Assembly (NCBI GenBank): GCA_029932715.1
Contig: JAOZPO010000005.1
Span: 1 to 16,304, forward strand
Direction of reading: 5' to 3'
Source: Halobacteria archaeon
Lineage (GTDB): Archaea; Halobacteriota; Syntropharchaeia; Alkanophagales; Methanospirareceae
DNA length: 16,304 nucleotides
Shown here: piece after piece, positions 6,617 to 14,488 of the stretch
Numbering within the stretch: position 1 is the stretch's first letter
How the letters are laid out: each line of letters begins with the position of its first letter
Made by a program: the position numbers and the translations under genes
The notes under the pieces: model-generated
The model's database searches: none
Told to the model about the DNA's origin: nothing
What the model saw: only the letters and a program-made list of their open reading frames with translations

Positions 6617-7444
6617 ATGAGCCTCGAAAGTCGTCTGAATACACTCTCGGTGGCGGTGATTGCATGCCTCTCGCTTGTCTATCTCTGCTCTTTCGTGTGC
6701 TGGCGTTTAGGAGCCGCTGCGGTTATCTCTATTGTGCCCCTATATCTTTTTGTGCAGCGCTACCACACTCGCTATTTCAATACGATCTGGAACTTAGGCG
6801 GTACATGGAAATATGTGTTTCCATTCGTGATTTACCTCGTCATCGGTGAGCTCGTGCCCGGTTTGCTTGTGGGTTATGAACAGTACCATCTCTATGTTGC
6901 ATACGGGCTGCGAACCATGATAGTTGGCGGCATACTATTGCGATACAGAAGCTTATATAGCGAGTTTGAAGTGCGAAAGCTTGATGTACCTGCTTTGTTC
7001 GTCGGTATTCTCATCTTTAGCTTGTGGGTGGGTTTGGAAGGTCACTATCCAATGTTTGCTACTGCTTCAAGCCACTACGATCCGACTATATTTGGTTATG
7101 GCATACAGATAGTCCTGCTGAGCTTGCGGCTTATAGGAAGTGTTCTGGTTGCAGCATTTATCGAGGAGTTGTTCAACAGATCGTTCTTACTGCGATACAT
7201 AATAGACCCGGAAAGATGGACGGATGTACCCATAGGAACCTACACGTTTGCGTCTTTCGCTGTGGTGGCGTTGTTCTTCGGGTTTGCGCATTTCCGCTGG
7301 TTTCCCGGCTTACTAACGGGGCTAATACTAAATCTGCTGCTTTACAACAGAAAAGACTTATTCGCGTGTGTGCAGGCACATGCGATGGCGAATCTACTGC
7401 TGTTTTGCTATGTGGTATATACAGGGAGCTGGTTATTCTGGTGA
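6617..7444 (+). CDS. CPBP-family membrane protease, exosortase-associated CAAX protease-related type
   Basis: Integral membrane protein (275 residues, about seven or eight hydrophobic segments) of the CPBP/ABI (Rce1-like) glutamic-protease group. Catalytic motifs are intact: EELFNRSFLLRY (E183, E184, R188), FGFAH (H225) and HAMAN (H255, N259). The region VPIGTYTFASF, the GLLTGLILNLLLYNRKDLFA block and the ending GSWLFW resemble the CAAX prenyl protease-related proteins that accompany exosortase/PEP-CTERM sorting systems; this subfamily call is from memory of the family pattern. It is convergent with the MBL gene, with stop codons directly adjacent. The ATG at 6617 is only about 13 bp after a strong TTTATATAA box, too close for a TATA; either GATATTTAA at 6582-6590 drives a leaderless mRNA or the true start is a GTG at 6650. 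The substrate is unknown. Confidence 0.85.
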   Translation: MSLESRLNTLSVAVIACLSLVYLCSFVCWRLGAAAVISIVPLYLFVQRYHTRYFNTIWNLGGTWKYVFPFVIYLVIGELVPGLLVGYEQYHLYVAYGLRTMIVGGILLRYRSLYSEFEVRKLDVPALFVGILIFSLWVGLEGHYPMFATASSHYDPTIFGYGIQIVLLSLRLIGSVLVAAFIEELFNRSFLLRYIIDPERWTDVPIGTYTFASFAVVALFFGFAHFRWFPGLLTGLILNLLLYNRKDLFACVQAHAMANLLLFCYVVYTGSWLFW

Positions 7445-8098
7445 CTAAATTTCGATTACCGCTCCGGCTCCGCACCAAACCGCTTTATCCTGATACATAT
7501 CCATTATCTCGCTCTTATGAACGGTACAATGGCATGGGATTATCGTTCTCAGCCCATCTAATAGCTCTAAGTTATCAAAGCCGTGAAAACCACCTATTAC
7601 GCCTGACACAACACCGAAAACCTTTGCAGCATCTAAAATAACGCTCAAACCCGGGTGTGCACAGCCAGTTAAGACCACCACTCCTTCGCTTGTGTCCAGA
7701 ACCAATGACTGCTCCTTAATCCCGGTTCCAAGTTCTCCAGTCGTATGAACTCCGGGTATAATATCCGCAGGTCCCGACACCTCAAATAATTCCGCTGCCG
7801 TCTCTTTAATCCTCACCTTCGTTCCTCGTGTGAAGGCACGCGGCACGTACACGGCAACATTCGGGTGTAGCACACTTTCAAGCCCACCTATATGGTCCCA
7901 GTGCTCATGCGAGAGTGCAATAATTTCAAGCTCCTCTTTCTTTATCCCCAACTTCTCCATGTTCCTGGATAATATGGCACCTGACGCTCCTGTATCGAAC
8001 AGTAGTTTTTTATTCCCCGTCTCTATCAAGCAGGAGAATCCCCAATCGCTCTCTAATCCCTCCTTCGCTTCGTTATCATATACTATTCTTAGCTCCAT
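7445..8098 (-). CDS. MBL-fold metallohydrolase (COG1237 type)
   Basis: A 217-residue metallo-beta-lactamase-fold enzyme. Seen: LLFDTGASGAIL (about 32-43), the zinc motif SHEHWDH (63-69, HxHxDH), GCAHPGL (about 146-152) carrying a further ligand histidine, and the C-terminal IPCHCTVHK. This pattern belongs to COG1237 proteins, often labelled in databases as 7,8-dihydropterin-6-methyl-4-(beta-D-ribofuranosyl)aminobenzene-5'-phosphate synthase of methanopterin biosynthesis; that label is not well supported for the whole family, so the reaction is left open, although a methanopterin link would suit the mch gene in this window. The protein is cytoplasmic, with no signal peptide. The ATG at 8098 follows GGTGA by 7 nt on the minus strand. 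Its stop abuts that of the convergent CPBP gene; it is divergent (51 bp) from the next gene. Confidence 0.88.
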   Translation of the reverse strand: MELRIVYDNEAKEGLESDWGFSCLIETGNKKLLFDTGASGAILSRNMEKLGIKKEELEIIALSHEHWDHIGGLESVLHPNVAVYVPRAFTRGTKVRIKETAAELFEVSGPADIIPGVHTTGELGTGIKEQSLVLDTSEGVVVLTGCAHPGLSVILDAAKVFGVVSGVIGGFHGFDNLELLDGLRTIIPCHCTVHKSEIMDMYQDKAVWCGAGAVIEI

Positions 8099-8149
8099 TT
8101 CTATTCACCATTTATATCTAAAAATCCTTTAGTTAATTAGTACTTCTTC

Positions 8150-8761
8150 ATGATGTACAACAGAGACATGCTAAAAGAAACAGTAGTGAATGTGAAGGAA
8201 CAAGTGGAGCTGGTAAGGCAGATGAAGAGGATAGCGATAGTCAAATTAGTCCTCCCATTTTGTCTCACAGGTGCTGCGGTGCTCTTCCTCTGGTTCGCAG
8301 GTCCTGATGTATACACGAAATATGTAGCGGTCTTTAGCGTTTATTCTTTTATGCCTATTGGTGGCGCGATAGCAGTTATCCCTGCGGGTTTAGGACTCGG
8401 TGTCCCCCCTGAGGGTCTTATATTCTTCATCCTTTTTACTGACTCCACACTCTCCCTGTTTTTAGTCTGGAACTTCGATTATGCAAAGAGAATACCGTTT
8501 TTAGGGGAGCTGGTGCTGCGGACAGAAGAAAATGGAGAGAAGGCAATAAGAAGATATAAATGGGCAAAGCGATTTGGATTTATAGGGCTTGTCCTTTTTG
8601 TTATGTTTCCGCTTCAATATACCGGTTCTGCTGTTGGGTCAATAGCAGGGCGGCTACTGGGAATGCCGTCTTTGATGACCTGGCTTGCAGTGGTTGTTGG
8701 TTCATTTCTCCGGTCTCTCATTGCGATACTTATTTATTATGGTGCGCTTTCCTTTTTATAG
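8150..8761 (+). CDS. Small multidrug export (COG2426/PF06695)-like membrane protein
   Basis: A 203-residue protein with about five hydrophobic segments: residues 31-50, 58-80, 86-106, 143-162 and 175-200. The motif block FGFIGLVLFVMFPLQYTGSAVG followed by an Ala/Gly-rich helix is the signature of the COG2426 'small multi-drug export' family, where the P-x-x-x-T-G-x-x-x-G turn is conserved. In spite of the name, transport substrates are largely uncharacterised. Two adjacent ATG codons occur at 8150 and 8153; a TATA-like ATTTATATC at 8110-8118 would start transcription near 8140, giving an almost leaderless mRNA. The PAP2-family gene begins 4 bp after the stop, so the two are very likely one transcript. 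Confidence 0.75.
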   Translation: MMYNRDMLKETVVNVKEQVELVRQMKRIAIVKLVLPFCLTGAAVLFLWFAGPDVYTKYVAVFSVYSFMPIGGAIAVIPAGLGLGVPPEGLIFFILFTDSTLSLFLVWNFDYAKRIPFLGELVLRTEENGEKAIRRYKWAKRFGFIGLVLFVMFPLQYTGSAVGSIAGRLLGMPSLMTWLAVVVGSFLRSLIAILIYYGALSFL

Positions 8762-8765
8762 GTCC

Positions 8766-9482
8766 ATGAGCACAAGTAAGAGAGTGGCTAAAGGTATGCA
8801 GTTTGCACGGGAATGCCGTTTCTATTTTGTACTACCCCTGCTGGTTTTTGTACTGTACCTGGCACAAGCATCAATTCAGCGGAAAGTTATGTCGCCGTCA
8901 TTATATTATGACGGCACAGCAGTTATTGAGGTTATAGAGTCTGATACCGTTCATATATTTCAAAGTGCGATTTATCCTTCACTCACGTATTTAATGTCTT
9001 TTTCATATCTTGTAATATACATCTGCGCTGTAATCATCACATTTGTTATACTGGCGTACTACCAGCAGACGCTATTATTCAAACGGTTTTCTTTGATGTT
9101 CTCTCTTAATTATTTAATAGCATTTCCTTTCTTCATGCTTTTCAATGTATCCATTGCTGGCGCTTCTTTACAAACGGTACATCCGCTCATGTACGAACAG
9201 TTTCCACGCATATTTGCTATTATTAAGACTATTGATCCGTTAGACAACTGTTTTCCAAGTTTGCATGTGGCAATGGTGTTCAGTGCTTTTTTAATTATGC
9301 GTGGCACCGAGTTCAAGCGTTATAAAAGTTTTCTATATCTCGGATTGCCCATCATTGTTTTTTCCGTCTTGTATCTTGGAATACACTGGATAACTGACGT
9401 CTTTGCAGGTATGGCATTGTCTTTTTTAACCTATTATATAGCTAAATCATTTTGCGAATCGTCCGCGGTTCAGCAGCTATGA
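8766..9482 (+). CDS. PAP2/Aur1-like membrane phosphatase or phosphotransferase
   Basis: Predicted integral membrane enzyme of 238 residues with about six hydrophobic segments. Seen: CFPSLHVAMVFS (PSLH 164-167, phosphatase motif C2 with its histidine) and YLGIHWITDVFAG (H207, D211, motif C3). The upstream C1 lysine/arginine motif is not clear, as in Aur1/inositol-phosphoceramide-synthase-like members. Family members hydrolyse or transfer lipid phosphates or head groups at the membrane surface; an action on isoprenoid or archaeol lipid intermediates is inferred. The chosen ATG is 4 bp after the previous stop; the frame is open further upstream, but that would overlap the preceding gene by about 75 bp. 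No strong ribosome site. The neighbouring flippase-like gene strengthens the lipid or glycan-carrier interpretation. Confidence 0.85.
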   Translation: MSTSKRVAKGMQFARECRFYFVLPLLVFVLYLAQASIQRKVMSPSLYYDGTAVIEVIESDTVHIFQSAIYPSLTYLMSFSYLVIYICAVIITFVILAYYQQTLLFKRFSLMFSLNYLIAFPFFMLFNVSIAGASLQTVHPLMYEQFPRIFAIIKTIDPLDNCFPSLHVAMVFSAFLIMRGTEFKRYKSFLYLGLPIIVFSVLYLGIHWITDVFAGMALSFLTYYIAKSFCESSAVQQL

Positions 9483-9544
9483 TTTTTGGTGATATTATCT
9501 TTACTTTATAGCAGCCTTTGCACTGTATTCCTAACTTTCAGGTC

Positions 9545-9552
9545 TTTATATA
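9545..9552 (+). promoter_or_regulatory. TATA box of the flippase-like gene (leaderless mRNA)
   Basis: TTTATATA is centred about 26 bp before the ATG at 9575, placing transcription start at or within a base or two of the start codon. No ribosome site precedes that ATG, which fits a leaderless transcript. Confidence 0.65.
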
Positions 9553-9574
9553 CCCGGTAGTCTAACTCTTATAC

Positions 9575-10609
9575 ATGTTTATGATTGAACGTCGAAAACT
9601 ACTGCTGCTAACCGCATCTCTCGGAATAAGTATCATAACCCTCCTTTTCATTCTGTTCTTTACACCATACAAAATAACGCCGGAAACATTGGATGCACTT
9701 GTAAGAATCAACCCGGTGTTTCTGTCATTAGCAATTCTAACGCATCTTGGAGCTTTCGTGATCTGGAGCATCAGGTTGAAACTATTAAGTAATTTTATAA
9801 TAAATAGAGAAAGCGAGCTAAGGGGCAAGGAATTAAAGCTGTTGAAGTCAGTAAAGACGATTTTAGCCAGTCTCTTTGCAGCTTGTATAACGCCTTCACA
9901 ATTTGGCGGAGAACCAGCGAGAATATACCTGCTGAAAAAGCACGGGTTTTCCGTTGGTGCTGCAACCGCAGTTGTTTTTGGCGAGCGAGTACTGGACTTC
10001 ACCGTCATTATGGTGGGTGCAGCCGCGAGTTTTCTGCTATTTAGAGCGGTATTACCTCAGCATTCGATCATATACAGCATCTTTACGGGCATCGGAGCTT
10101 GTTTCGCAGTTGGCATTGTGCTCATGGCTTTCTGTCTTGCGAAGCCGGAGAAGGCGAGTAAAGTAGTTGATTTCGTATTTTTGAAAATAAAGCTGCGGAG
10201 ATTGAGGAATCAGGAAGCTAAATTCTATCAGGAGTTAAGCAACTTTTTTAGTGCAATAAAGAGATTTCAGAGCGAAGGGAGAAGCACTCTTGGGCTTGCA
10301 CTAATTATTACCGTTGCATTTTGGTTGGTTGCGTTTACTGTGCCTTCAATATTATTATTGGGTTTTGGTGCAAATCCCAACTGGATATATTCAATAGCAG
10401 CACAATTTGTCCTGCTTATAATCGTTGCGATACCTGTAACTCCGGGTAGCAGTGGCGTAGCAGAACTTAGTCTTACGTATCTATATCATAGCATGGTAGG
10501 GGTCTCGATATTAGGTATTTTCGCAGTTGTATGGCGGTTAAGCACGTATTATGTGGATTTAATTGTGGGAGGCATAACCAGCGTAAAGGTTATCAGTGAG
10601 ATGCCCTGA
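9575..10609 (+). CDS. UPF0104 / lysylphosphatidylglycerol synthase TM-region-like (flippase-like) membrane protein
   Basis: Polytopic membrane protein of 344 residues. It carries the family hallmark TPSQFGGEPARIYLL (106-120) followed by FGERVLDF (135-142), and near the C-terminus VAIPVTPGSSGVAELSL. This is the PF03706/TIGR00374 family: it matches the membrane half of bacterial MprF but lacks the soluble aminoacyl-transferase half, so it is expected to move lipids across the membrane rather than aminoacylate them. The hydrophobic pattern suggests about seven or eight helices. ATG at 9575 is preferred because the TATA box is 26 bp upstream; ATG at 9581 is the only close alternative. Its substrate is unknown. 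It sits between a PAP2-like enzyme and primase; the primase gene starts 10 bp after its stop, so they may share a transcript. Confidence 0.85.
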   Translation: MFMIERRKLLLLTASLGISIITLLFILFFTPYKITPETLDALVRINPVFLSLAILTHLGAFVIWSIRLKLLSNFIINRESELRGKELKLLKSVKTILASLFAACITPSQFGGEPARIYLLKKHGFSVGAATAVVFGERVLDFTVIMVGAAASFLLFRAVLPQHSIIYSIFTGIGACFAVGIVLMAFCLAKPEKASKVVDFVFLKIKLRRLRNQEAKFYQELSNFFSAIKRFQSEGRSTLGLALIITVAFWLVAFTVPSILLLGFGANPNWIYSIAAQFVLLIIVAIPVTPGSSGVAELSLTYLYHSMVGVSILGIFAVVWRLSTYYVDLIVGGITSVKVISEMP

Positions 10610-10619
10610 TTGAAGTTAG

Positions 10620-11792
10620 ATGAACGAGAAGACGAAGAGATTTGTACGGAGCAAATTCCACGAATACTACAATACGGCGGAGATAGAAATCCCATCAGAG
10701 TTATGGATGCGGGAGCTGGGCTTCGTTCACTTTGACCCCTCATACCCTGCAAAACTCGTGATGAGAAGACATAAATCTTTCGCCACCGAGGGAGAGTTAG
10801 TGAAGTACCTCAGGGAGAATGCCCCGGCTCATGCATACCATTCAGCAGCAGTATATAAATATCCCGCGGCAGATATGGCAAAGAAGGATTGGATCGGTGC
10901 GGACTTGATATTTGATCTCGATGCGGACCACGTGGTAGATGAAACAGAACTTCAGAAGTATTCTTATGAGGACTTGTTGGTACTCGTGAAGAAAGAGACG
11001 GAGAAACTGATTGACTTTATGCTTGACGATTTTGGGTTTCATGAAGATGATATAGAGCTGGTATTCTCCGGGTCGCGGGGTTATCACATACATATACAAA
11101 AGAAGGAGGTGCGAATGCTTGGCAGCCGGGAGCGGCGTGAAATCGTGGATTATATCACAGCGACTGGGCTGGATATGAATAGCTTTTTGACGGTAAGTGG
11201 AAAGGCGGATAGTGCGGATTTGAGGTTTAAGCCAGAAGGTTGGGGCAAACTACTATTCAAAGGGCTAATAGAGTTCCTTCACGAGATAGCGGCAATGGAA
11301 GAGGAAGATGCGATTAAGCGGGTAAGAAGTGCGGGAGTTCAGGAGCGTAAGAAAGCGGAAGAGCTAATCAGGATTACAAAGGATAAGACAGTGATGGAGC
11401 GTATAGAACGAGGCGAAATTCCTCAATTCGCCAAGTCTATTAAATGGGACGAAATAGCAAAAGCAGTAACAAATGCAGTGCGAGTAAAATCAGGGGATAG
11501 ACCAGATGAACCCGTTACTGCAGACATAAAACGGCTTATTCGATTGCCCACTTCGCTGCATGGCAAATCGAGTTTGAACGTAAAACCATTAAAACTGGAT
11601 ACTTTTGAGGACTTCGACCCGTTAGAGGATGCCGTTGTATTCGGTGATTCACCGGTGGAAATACGGATGGTTCGAGGTTCCGCGATAAAGATGAAAGGTG
11701 AGAGGTATAAGTTAGAAGAAGGCGAAGTTGCTTCGCTTCCCGAATGTGTTGCACTGTATTTCATGTGCAGAGGTGCTGCCGAGTGTGTGTAA
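10620..11792 (+). CDS. priS: DNA primase small (catalytic) subunit PriS
   Basis: Catalytic subunit of the archaeal/eukaryotic-type primase, which makes primers for DNA replication together with PriL. Seen: the N-terminal YYNTAEIEIPSELWMRELGF, the catalytic aspartates in LIFDLDADH (D99 and D101, DxD), SGSRGYHIH (150-158) that binds the nucleotide phosphates, and RLPTSLHGKSSL near residue 309, which is conserved throughout archaeal PriS. Length 390 residues is normal to slightly long. No zinc-knuckle cysteines stand out in the usual region after residue 104. PriL is not in the window. The ATG lies 10 bp after the flippase-like gene with only a weak purine run before it. The gene ends 22 bp from the convergent permease gene. 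Confidence 0.96.
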   Translation: MNEKTKRFVRSKFHEYYNTAEIEIPSELWMRELGFVHFDPSYPAKLVMRRHKSFATEGELVKYLRENAPAHAYHSAAVYKYPAADMAKKDWIGADLIFDLDADHVVDETELQKYSYEDLLVLVKKETEKLIDFMLDDFGFHEDDIELVFSGSRGYHIHIQKKEVRMLGSRERREIVDYITATGLDMNSFLTVSGKADSADLRFKPEGWGKLLFKGLIEFLHEIAAMEEEDAIKRVRSAGVQERKKAEELIRITKDKTVMERIERGEIPQFAKSIKWDEIAKAVTNAVRVKSGDRPDEPVTADIKRLIRLPTSLHGKSSLNVKPLKLDTFEDFDPLEDAVVFGDSPVEIRMVRGSAIKMKGERYKLEEGEVASLPECVALYFMCRGAAECV

Positions 11793-11814
11793 TTATGCTT
11801 TTGCTCTGTTATCA

Positions 11815-12885
11815 TCACTGATAATAGCTGGTTTTACTTTTCTTAAGTAGATAGATAAAGAAAGGCGCACCGAAGAATGCTGTGATTATACCAACCGGCA
11901 TCTCACCTATGGAAGGGAGCATCATATCTAAAAAGCGAATCAACGCATCAGCCCATACCAAAAAAATACCACCTACCAGTGCAGAAGCGGGAAAAAGTAT
12001 GCGGTGGTCAGGGCCAACGAGTATTCGCGTGATATGCGGTATTATCAAACCGACGAAGCCAATAGTACCCGCGAAGGCGACTGCGGCTGCGGTGATGAAT
12101 GCTGTAAGAACTAAAAGTATTATTTTTACGTTCTCTACGTTTATACCAAGCGTCTGTGCAGATTCCTCGCCGAGCAGCAGTGCGTTCAGGTCCTTTGCGA
12201 AGAGGTAAATCAAGATGAAGCAGACGAACACAGAAAAGGCTGTTATTTCCACTTCCGTCCAACGCGGGGAACCTATCCTACCCATCAGCCAGGAATAAAT
12301 ATAGCCTAAGTTATGACCCGCTATATACATCATGAAAGATAAAATAGCGGAAAGGAAGAGATTGACTGCTATCCCGGTGAGCAACAATGTGTCTACCGCT
12401 ATTCTTCCTCTCACCTTCGCAATGTTATAGACCATGAAAGTGGCGAACATGGCACCTGCGAAAGCCATGAACGGTGTAGTGTAAAGGGAGAAGAGGTCTG
12501 GAAGCTTCAACATTGATAGTACAGCCCCCACACCTGCTCCCGTAGCTATTCCAAGTATGTATGGGTCTGCCATGGGATTCTTAAATAAGCCTTGCATTGC
12601 TGTACCCGCGGTCGCCAGTGCGATGCCCACAAATATCGCCAAAAGTACCCGCGGCAGTCTAATATCAAAGATTATTATCTCTTCACTAACAGAGAAAGGC
12701 GCTTCGCAGAGCTGAAGTTTGCTTCCAAATAGAGCGCCTATTTTCTGTGGCGGTATATAAGTGTTACCGATTGCCGTTGCCAGCACGACAGTTAAGCATA
12801 GAATTGCAATTAAATAGACTATAATCAACTTCCAGTGAATGAATTTCTTTAGATGCGTTGATTCTGTCATCGCTCTCTTATTCAC
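11815..12885 (-). CDS. BtuC/FecCD-type ABC transporter permease
   Basis: Membrane subunit of an importer for vitamin B12, iron-siderophore or haem. The 356 residues contain about ten hydrophobic helices and family motifs: FDIRLPRVLLAIFVG (about 74-88), GTAMQGLFKNPMADPYILG (about 93-111), the coupling-helix region LLGEESAQTLGIN (about 237-249), GFVGLIIPHITRILVGPDHR (about 273-292) and the conserved end GEMPVGIITAFFGAPFFIYLL. The ATPase (BtuD/FecE) and substrate-binding protein are not in the window. The open frame starts at a GTG overlapping the upstream gene's stop by 8 bp; an ATG at 12870, 7 bp after that stop, is an equally good start. Both imply translational coupling to the upstream unknown gene. 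The substrate cannot be told from the sequence. Confidence 0.93.
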   Translation of the reverse strand: MNKRAMTESTHLKKFIHWKLIIVYLIAILCLTVVLATAIGNTYIPPQKIGALFGSKLQLCEAPFSVSEEIIIFDIRLPRVLLAIFVGIALATAGTAMQGLFKNPMADPYILGIATGAGVGAVLSMLKLPDLFSLYTTPFMAFAGAMFATFMVYNIAKVRGRIAVDTLLLTGIAVNLFLSAILSFMMYIAGHNLGYIYSWLMGRIGSPRWTEVEITAFSVFVCFILIYLFAKDLNALLLGEESAQTLGINVENVKIILLVLTAFITAAAVAFAGTIGFVGLIIPHITRILVGPDHRILFPASALVGGIFLVWADALIRFLDMMLPSIGEMPVGIITAFFGAPFFIYLLKKSKTSYYQ

Positions 12886-13417
12886 TAATCAAGAGTTCCC
12901 TCACTCTTGCTATGCAGGCAACCACATCTGCCTTTAGCTGCGAATCGGGTTCCCGCATCAATTTCCGCTCTATGTGGCTCAGATCGTTCTGCAACTGCTC
13001 TTTCCACGCTTGCTGTGTATATGTTTTCTTTATAGCCTGTGCCAATATCATATCTACATGAGCTTTCATCCACCTTGTAGATATTGATACCACCTCAGGT
13101 GATTCAGTGGTTTCGAGGGTATGAGCGTGCATATCTTCCTGCTCTTTCTTGACCTCTGCCTCACATTTTCTCCGTTCTACCGGTGCAAATCCAAACCGTG
13201 TGACATAATCATCATAAATGTCTTCCAGTCTCCTATAAAGTTCTGCTCTATTCTCCGCATCTTCAACCAATTCAAGGGTCTTTTCAAGCTGTATTTTATG
13301 CCGGTACATTGTACGGATTTTCTCCTCGGTTCGCCAGAACGAATAGAGAATTGAAGGGTATATTACCTCTTCCAGGGCTTTTATCCTTTTTCCAGGATCG
13401 AAAATTGTTTTGGGCAT
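12878..13417 (-). CDS. Hypothetical helical protein upstream of the permease
   Basis: I do not recognise this 179-residue protein. It is soluble, strongly charged and probably almost all helix, with coiled-coil-like heptads around residues 28-70 (RTEEKIRTMYRHKIQLEKTL onward) and 140-178. Low-complexity acidic/His text lies near 90-105. No signal peptide, membrane segment, metal motif or nucleotide motif is visible. The ATG at 13417 is unambiguous; a weak CATAAAG box about 25 bp upstream on the minus strand would give a leaderless mRNA. Its stop overlaps the permease's possible GTG start, so the two are probably co-transcribed and translationally coupled. It is divergent from mch across a 108-bp region containing a perfect inverted repeat. 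A role in the transporter is guilt by association only. Confidence 0.65.
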   Translation of the reverse strand: MPKTIFDPGKRIKALEEVIYPSILYSFWRTEEKIRTMYRHKIQLEKTLELVEDAENRAELYRRLEDIYDDYVTRFGFAPVERRKCEAEVKKEQEDMHAHTLETTESPEVVSISTRWMKAHVDMILAQAIKKTYTQQAWKEQLQNDLSHIERKLMREPDSQLKADVVACIARVRELLISE

Positions 13418-13444
13418 ATAGTTCTTGAAATCTTTGCCTTTATG

Positions 13445-13467
13445 TTTTTCTCTTTACGAGAGAAAAA
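13445..13467. repeat. Perfect 9-bp inverted repeat in the mch divergent promoter region
   Basis: TTTTTCTCT (13445-13453) and AGAGAAAAA (13459-13467) are exact complements separated by TTACG. The repeat lies about 10 bp upstream of the mch TATA box and beside a possible box of the divergent gene, so it is a candidate shared operator; it could also fold as a hairpin flanked by A/T tracts. Confidence 0.4.
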
Positions 13468-13478
13468 AAAACATATTC

Positions 13479-13487
13479 TTATAAATA
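13479..13487 (+). promoter_or_regulatory. TATA box of mch
   Basis: TTATAAATA, preceded by an A-rich stretch (13463-13471), predicts transcription start near 13509 and a leader of about 17 nt that contains the ribosome site GGTGAGAGG (13512-13520). Confidence 0.6.
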
Positions 13488-13525
13488 GGCACATGGCATT
13501 GTAATAGTGAAGGTGAGAGGAAGTG

Positions 13526-14488
13526 ATGATAAGCGTAAATGAGTATGGAATGGACATTTTAGAGGACATGATGGATAATTTGGAGGAGTTGCAAGTGGCC
13601 ATAGTGGAGCTGGAAAACGGTACCACGGTGATAGACGCAGGTGTAGAAGAGGAAGGGGGATTTGAAGCTGGGCTGTATGTGTCGAGGATATGCATGGCAG
13701 ACCTTGCGGACATACAATTCAGCAGCTTTGACCTTGGTAAATTCTCCTGCCCTGCGTTAGAGCTGACCACGGACCATCCCATAATCGCCTGCATGGCATC
13801 GCAATTTGCGGGTTGGAGTATAAAGGTGGATAAATTCATGGGTATGGGTTCGGGACCAGCAAGAGCGCTATCGCTAAATCCAAAGGAGCTGTATGAGGAG
13901 ATAGGGTACGAAGACGATACGTCAGAAGCGATATTAGTTCTTGAAAGCAGTGTGATACCGGATGAAGAAGTGACCACGAAGATAGCGAAGGACTGTAATG
14001 TGGAGCCGGAAGACCTGTATATCGTGGTTGCTCCAACCGCTTCTATCGCTGGTTCCGTACAGATAGCGGCAAGGGTAATAGAAACGGGTATCCACAAATT
14101 CGAATCCATAGGATTCGATATAAACAGTATAACACATGGGCACGGAATTATACCAATCTCGCCTGTTGTGGGTAGCGATCTGGAGTGCATGGGCTCGACC
14201 AACGACTGTATCATATACTGCGGTCGCGTGTATTACACAATAGACTATGAAAACGTAGAAGAGTTGAAAGAGTACGTGAAGAAAGTACCTTCGGTTACTT
14301 CCAAGGATTACGGACAGCCGTTCTATAAGACGTTTAAGAAAGCGAAATTCGACTTCTACAAAGTGGATGCTGGTATGTTTGCACCTGCGGAGATAACAGT
14401 AAACGAGATAAACAGTGGGAAGACGTTTACAAGTGGAAAGATAAATCCAGAAGTACTGCTGGAATCTTTTGGCATAGAGACTTTATAG
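13526..14488 (+). CDS. mch: Methenyltetrahydromethanopterin cyclohydrolase
   Basis: Interconverts N5-formyl-H4MPT and N5,N10-methenyl-H4MPT in the cytoplasm, a step of methanogenesis, its reversal in methane oxidation, and other H4MPT-linked C1 oxidation. The 320-residue length is standard. Recognised segments: the start [54 protein letters not shown] (about 97-116), [21 protein letters not shown], and [14 protein letters not shown] (about 230-243), the last being highly conserved in Mch. A GTG one codon upstream (13523) is possible, but the ATG at 13526 matches the usual family N-terminus and has GGTGA/GAGG at proper spacing. It has its own promoter and a hairpin terminator, so it appears monocistronic. 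It marks the organism as an H4MPT user, mostly archaea. Confidence 0.97.
   Translation: MISVNEYGMDILEDMMDNLEELQVAIVELENGTTVIDAGVEEEGGFEAGLYVSRICMADLADIQFSSFDLGKFSCPALELTTDHPIIACMASQFAGWSIKVDKFMGMGSGPARALSLNPKELYEEIGYEDDTSEAILVLESSVIPDEEVTTKIAKDCNVEPEDLYIVVAPTASIAGSVQIAARVIETGIHKFESIGFDINSITHGHGIIPISPVVGSDLECMGSTNDCIIYCGRVYYTIDYENVEELKEYVKKVPSVTSKDYGQPFYKTFKKAKFDFYKVDAGMFAPAEITVNEINSGKTFTSGKINPEVLLESFGIETL

Noticed and set aside
7024..7641. 205-residue plus-strand ORF spanning the CPBP/MBL junction
   Set aside because: It is out of frame with CPBP and antisense to MBL, both with intact catalytic motifs; its composition is non-protein-like.
9562..10008. 148-residue minus-strand ORF opposite the flippase-like gene
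   Set aside because: Antisense shadow of a well-supported TIGR00374-type gene.
13381..14214. 277-residue minus-strand ORF opposite mch
   Set aside because: Serine-rich mirror of the mch coding strand; mch is certain and this frame has no motif.
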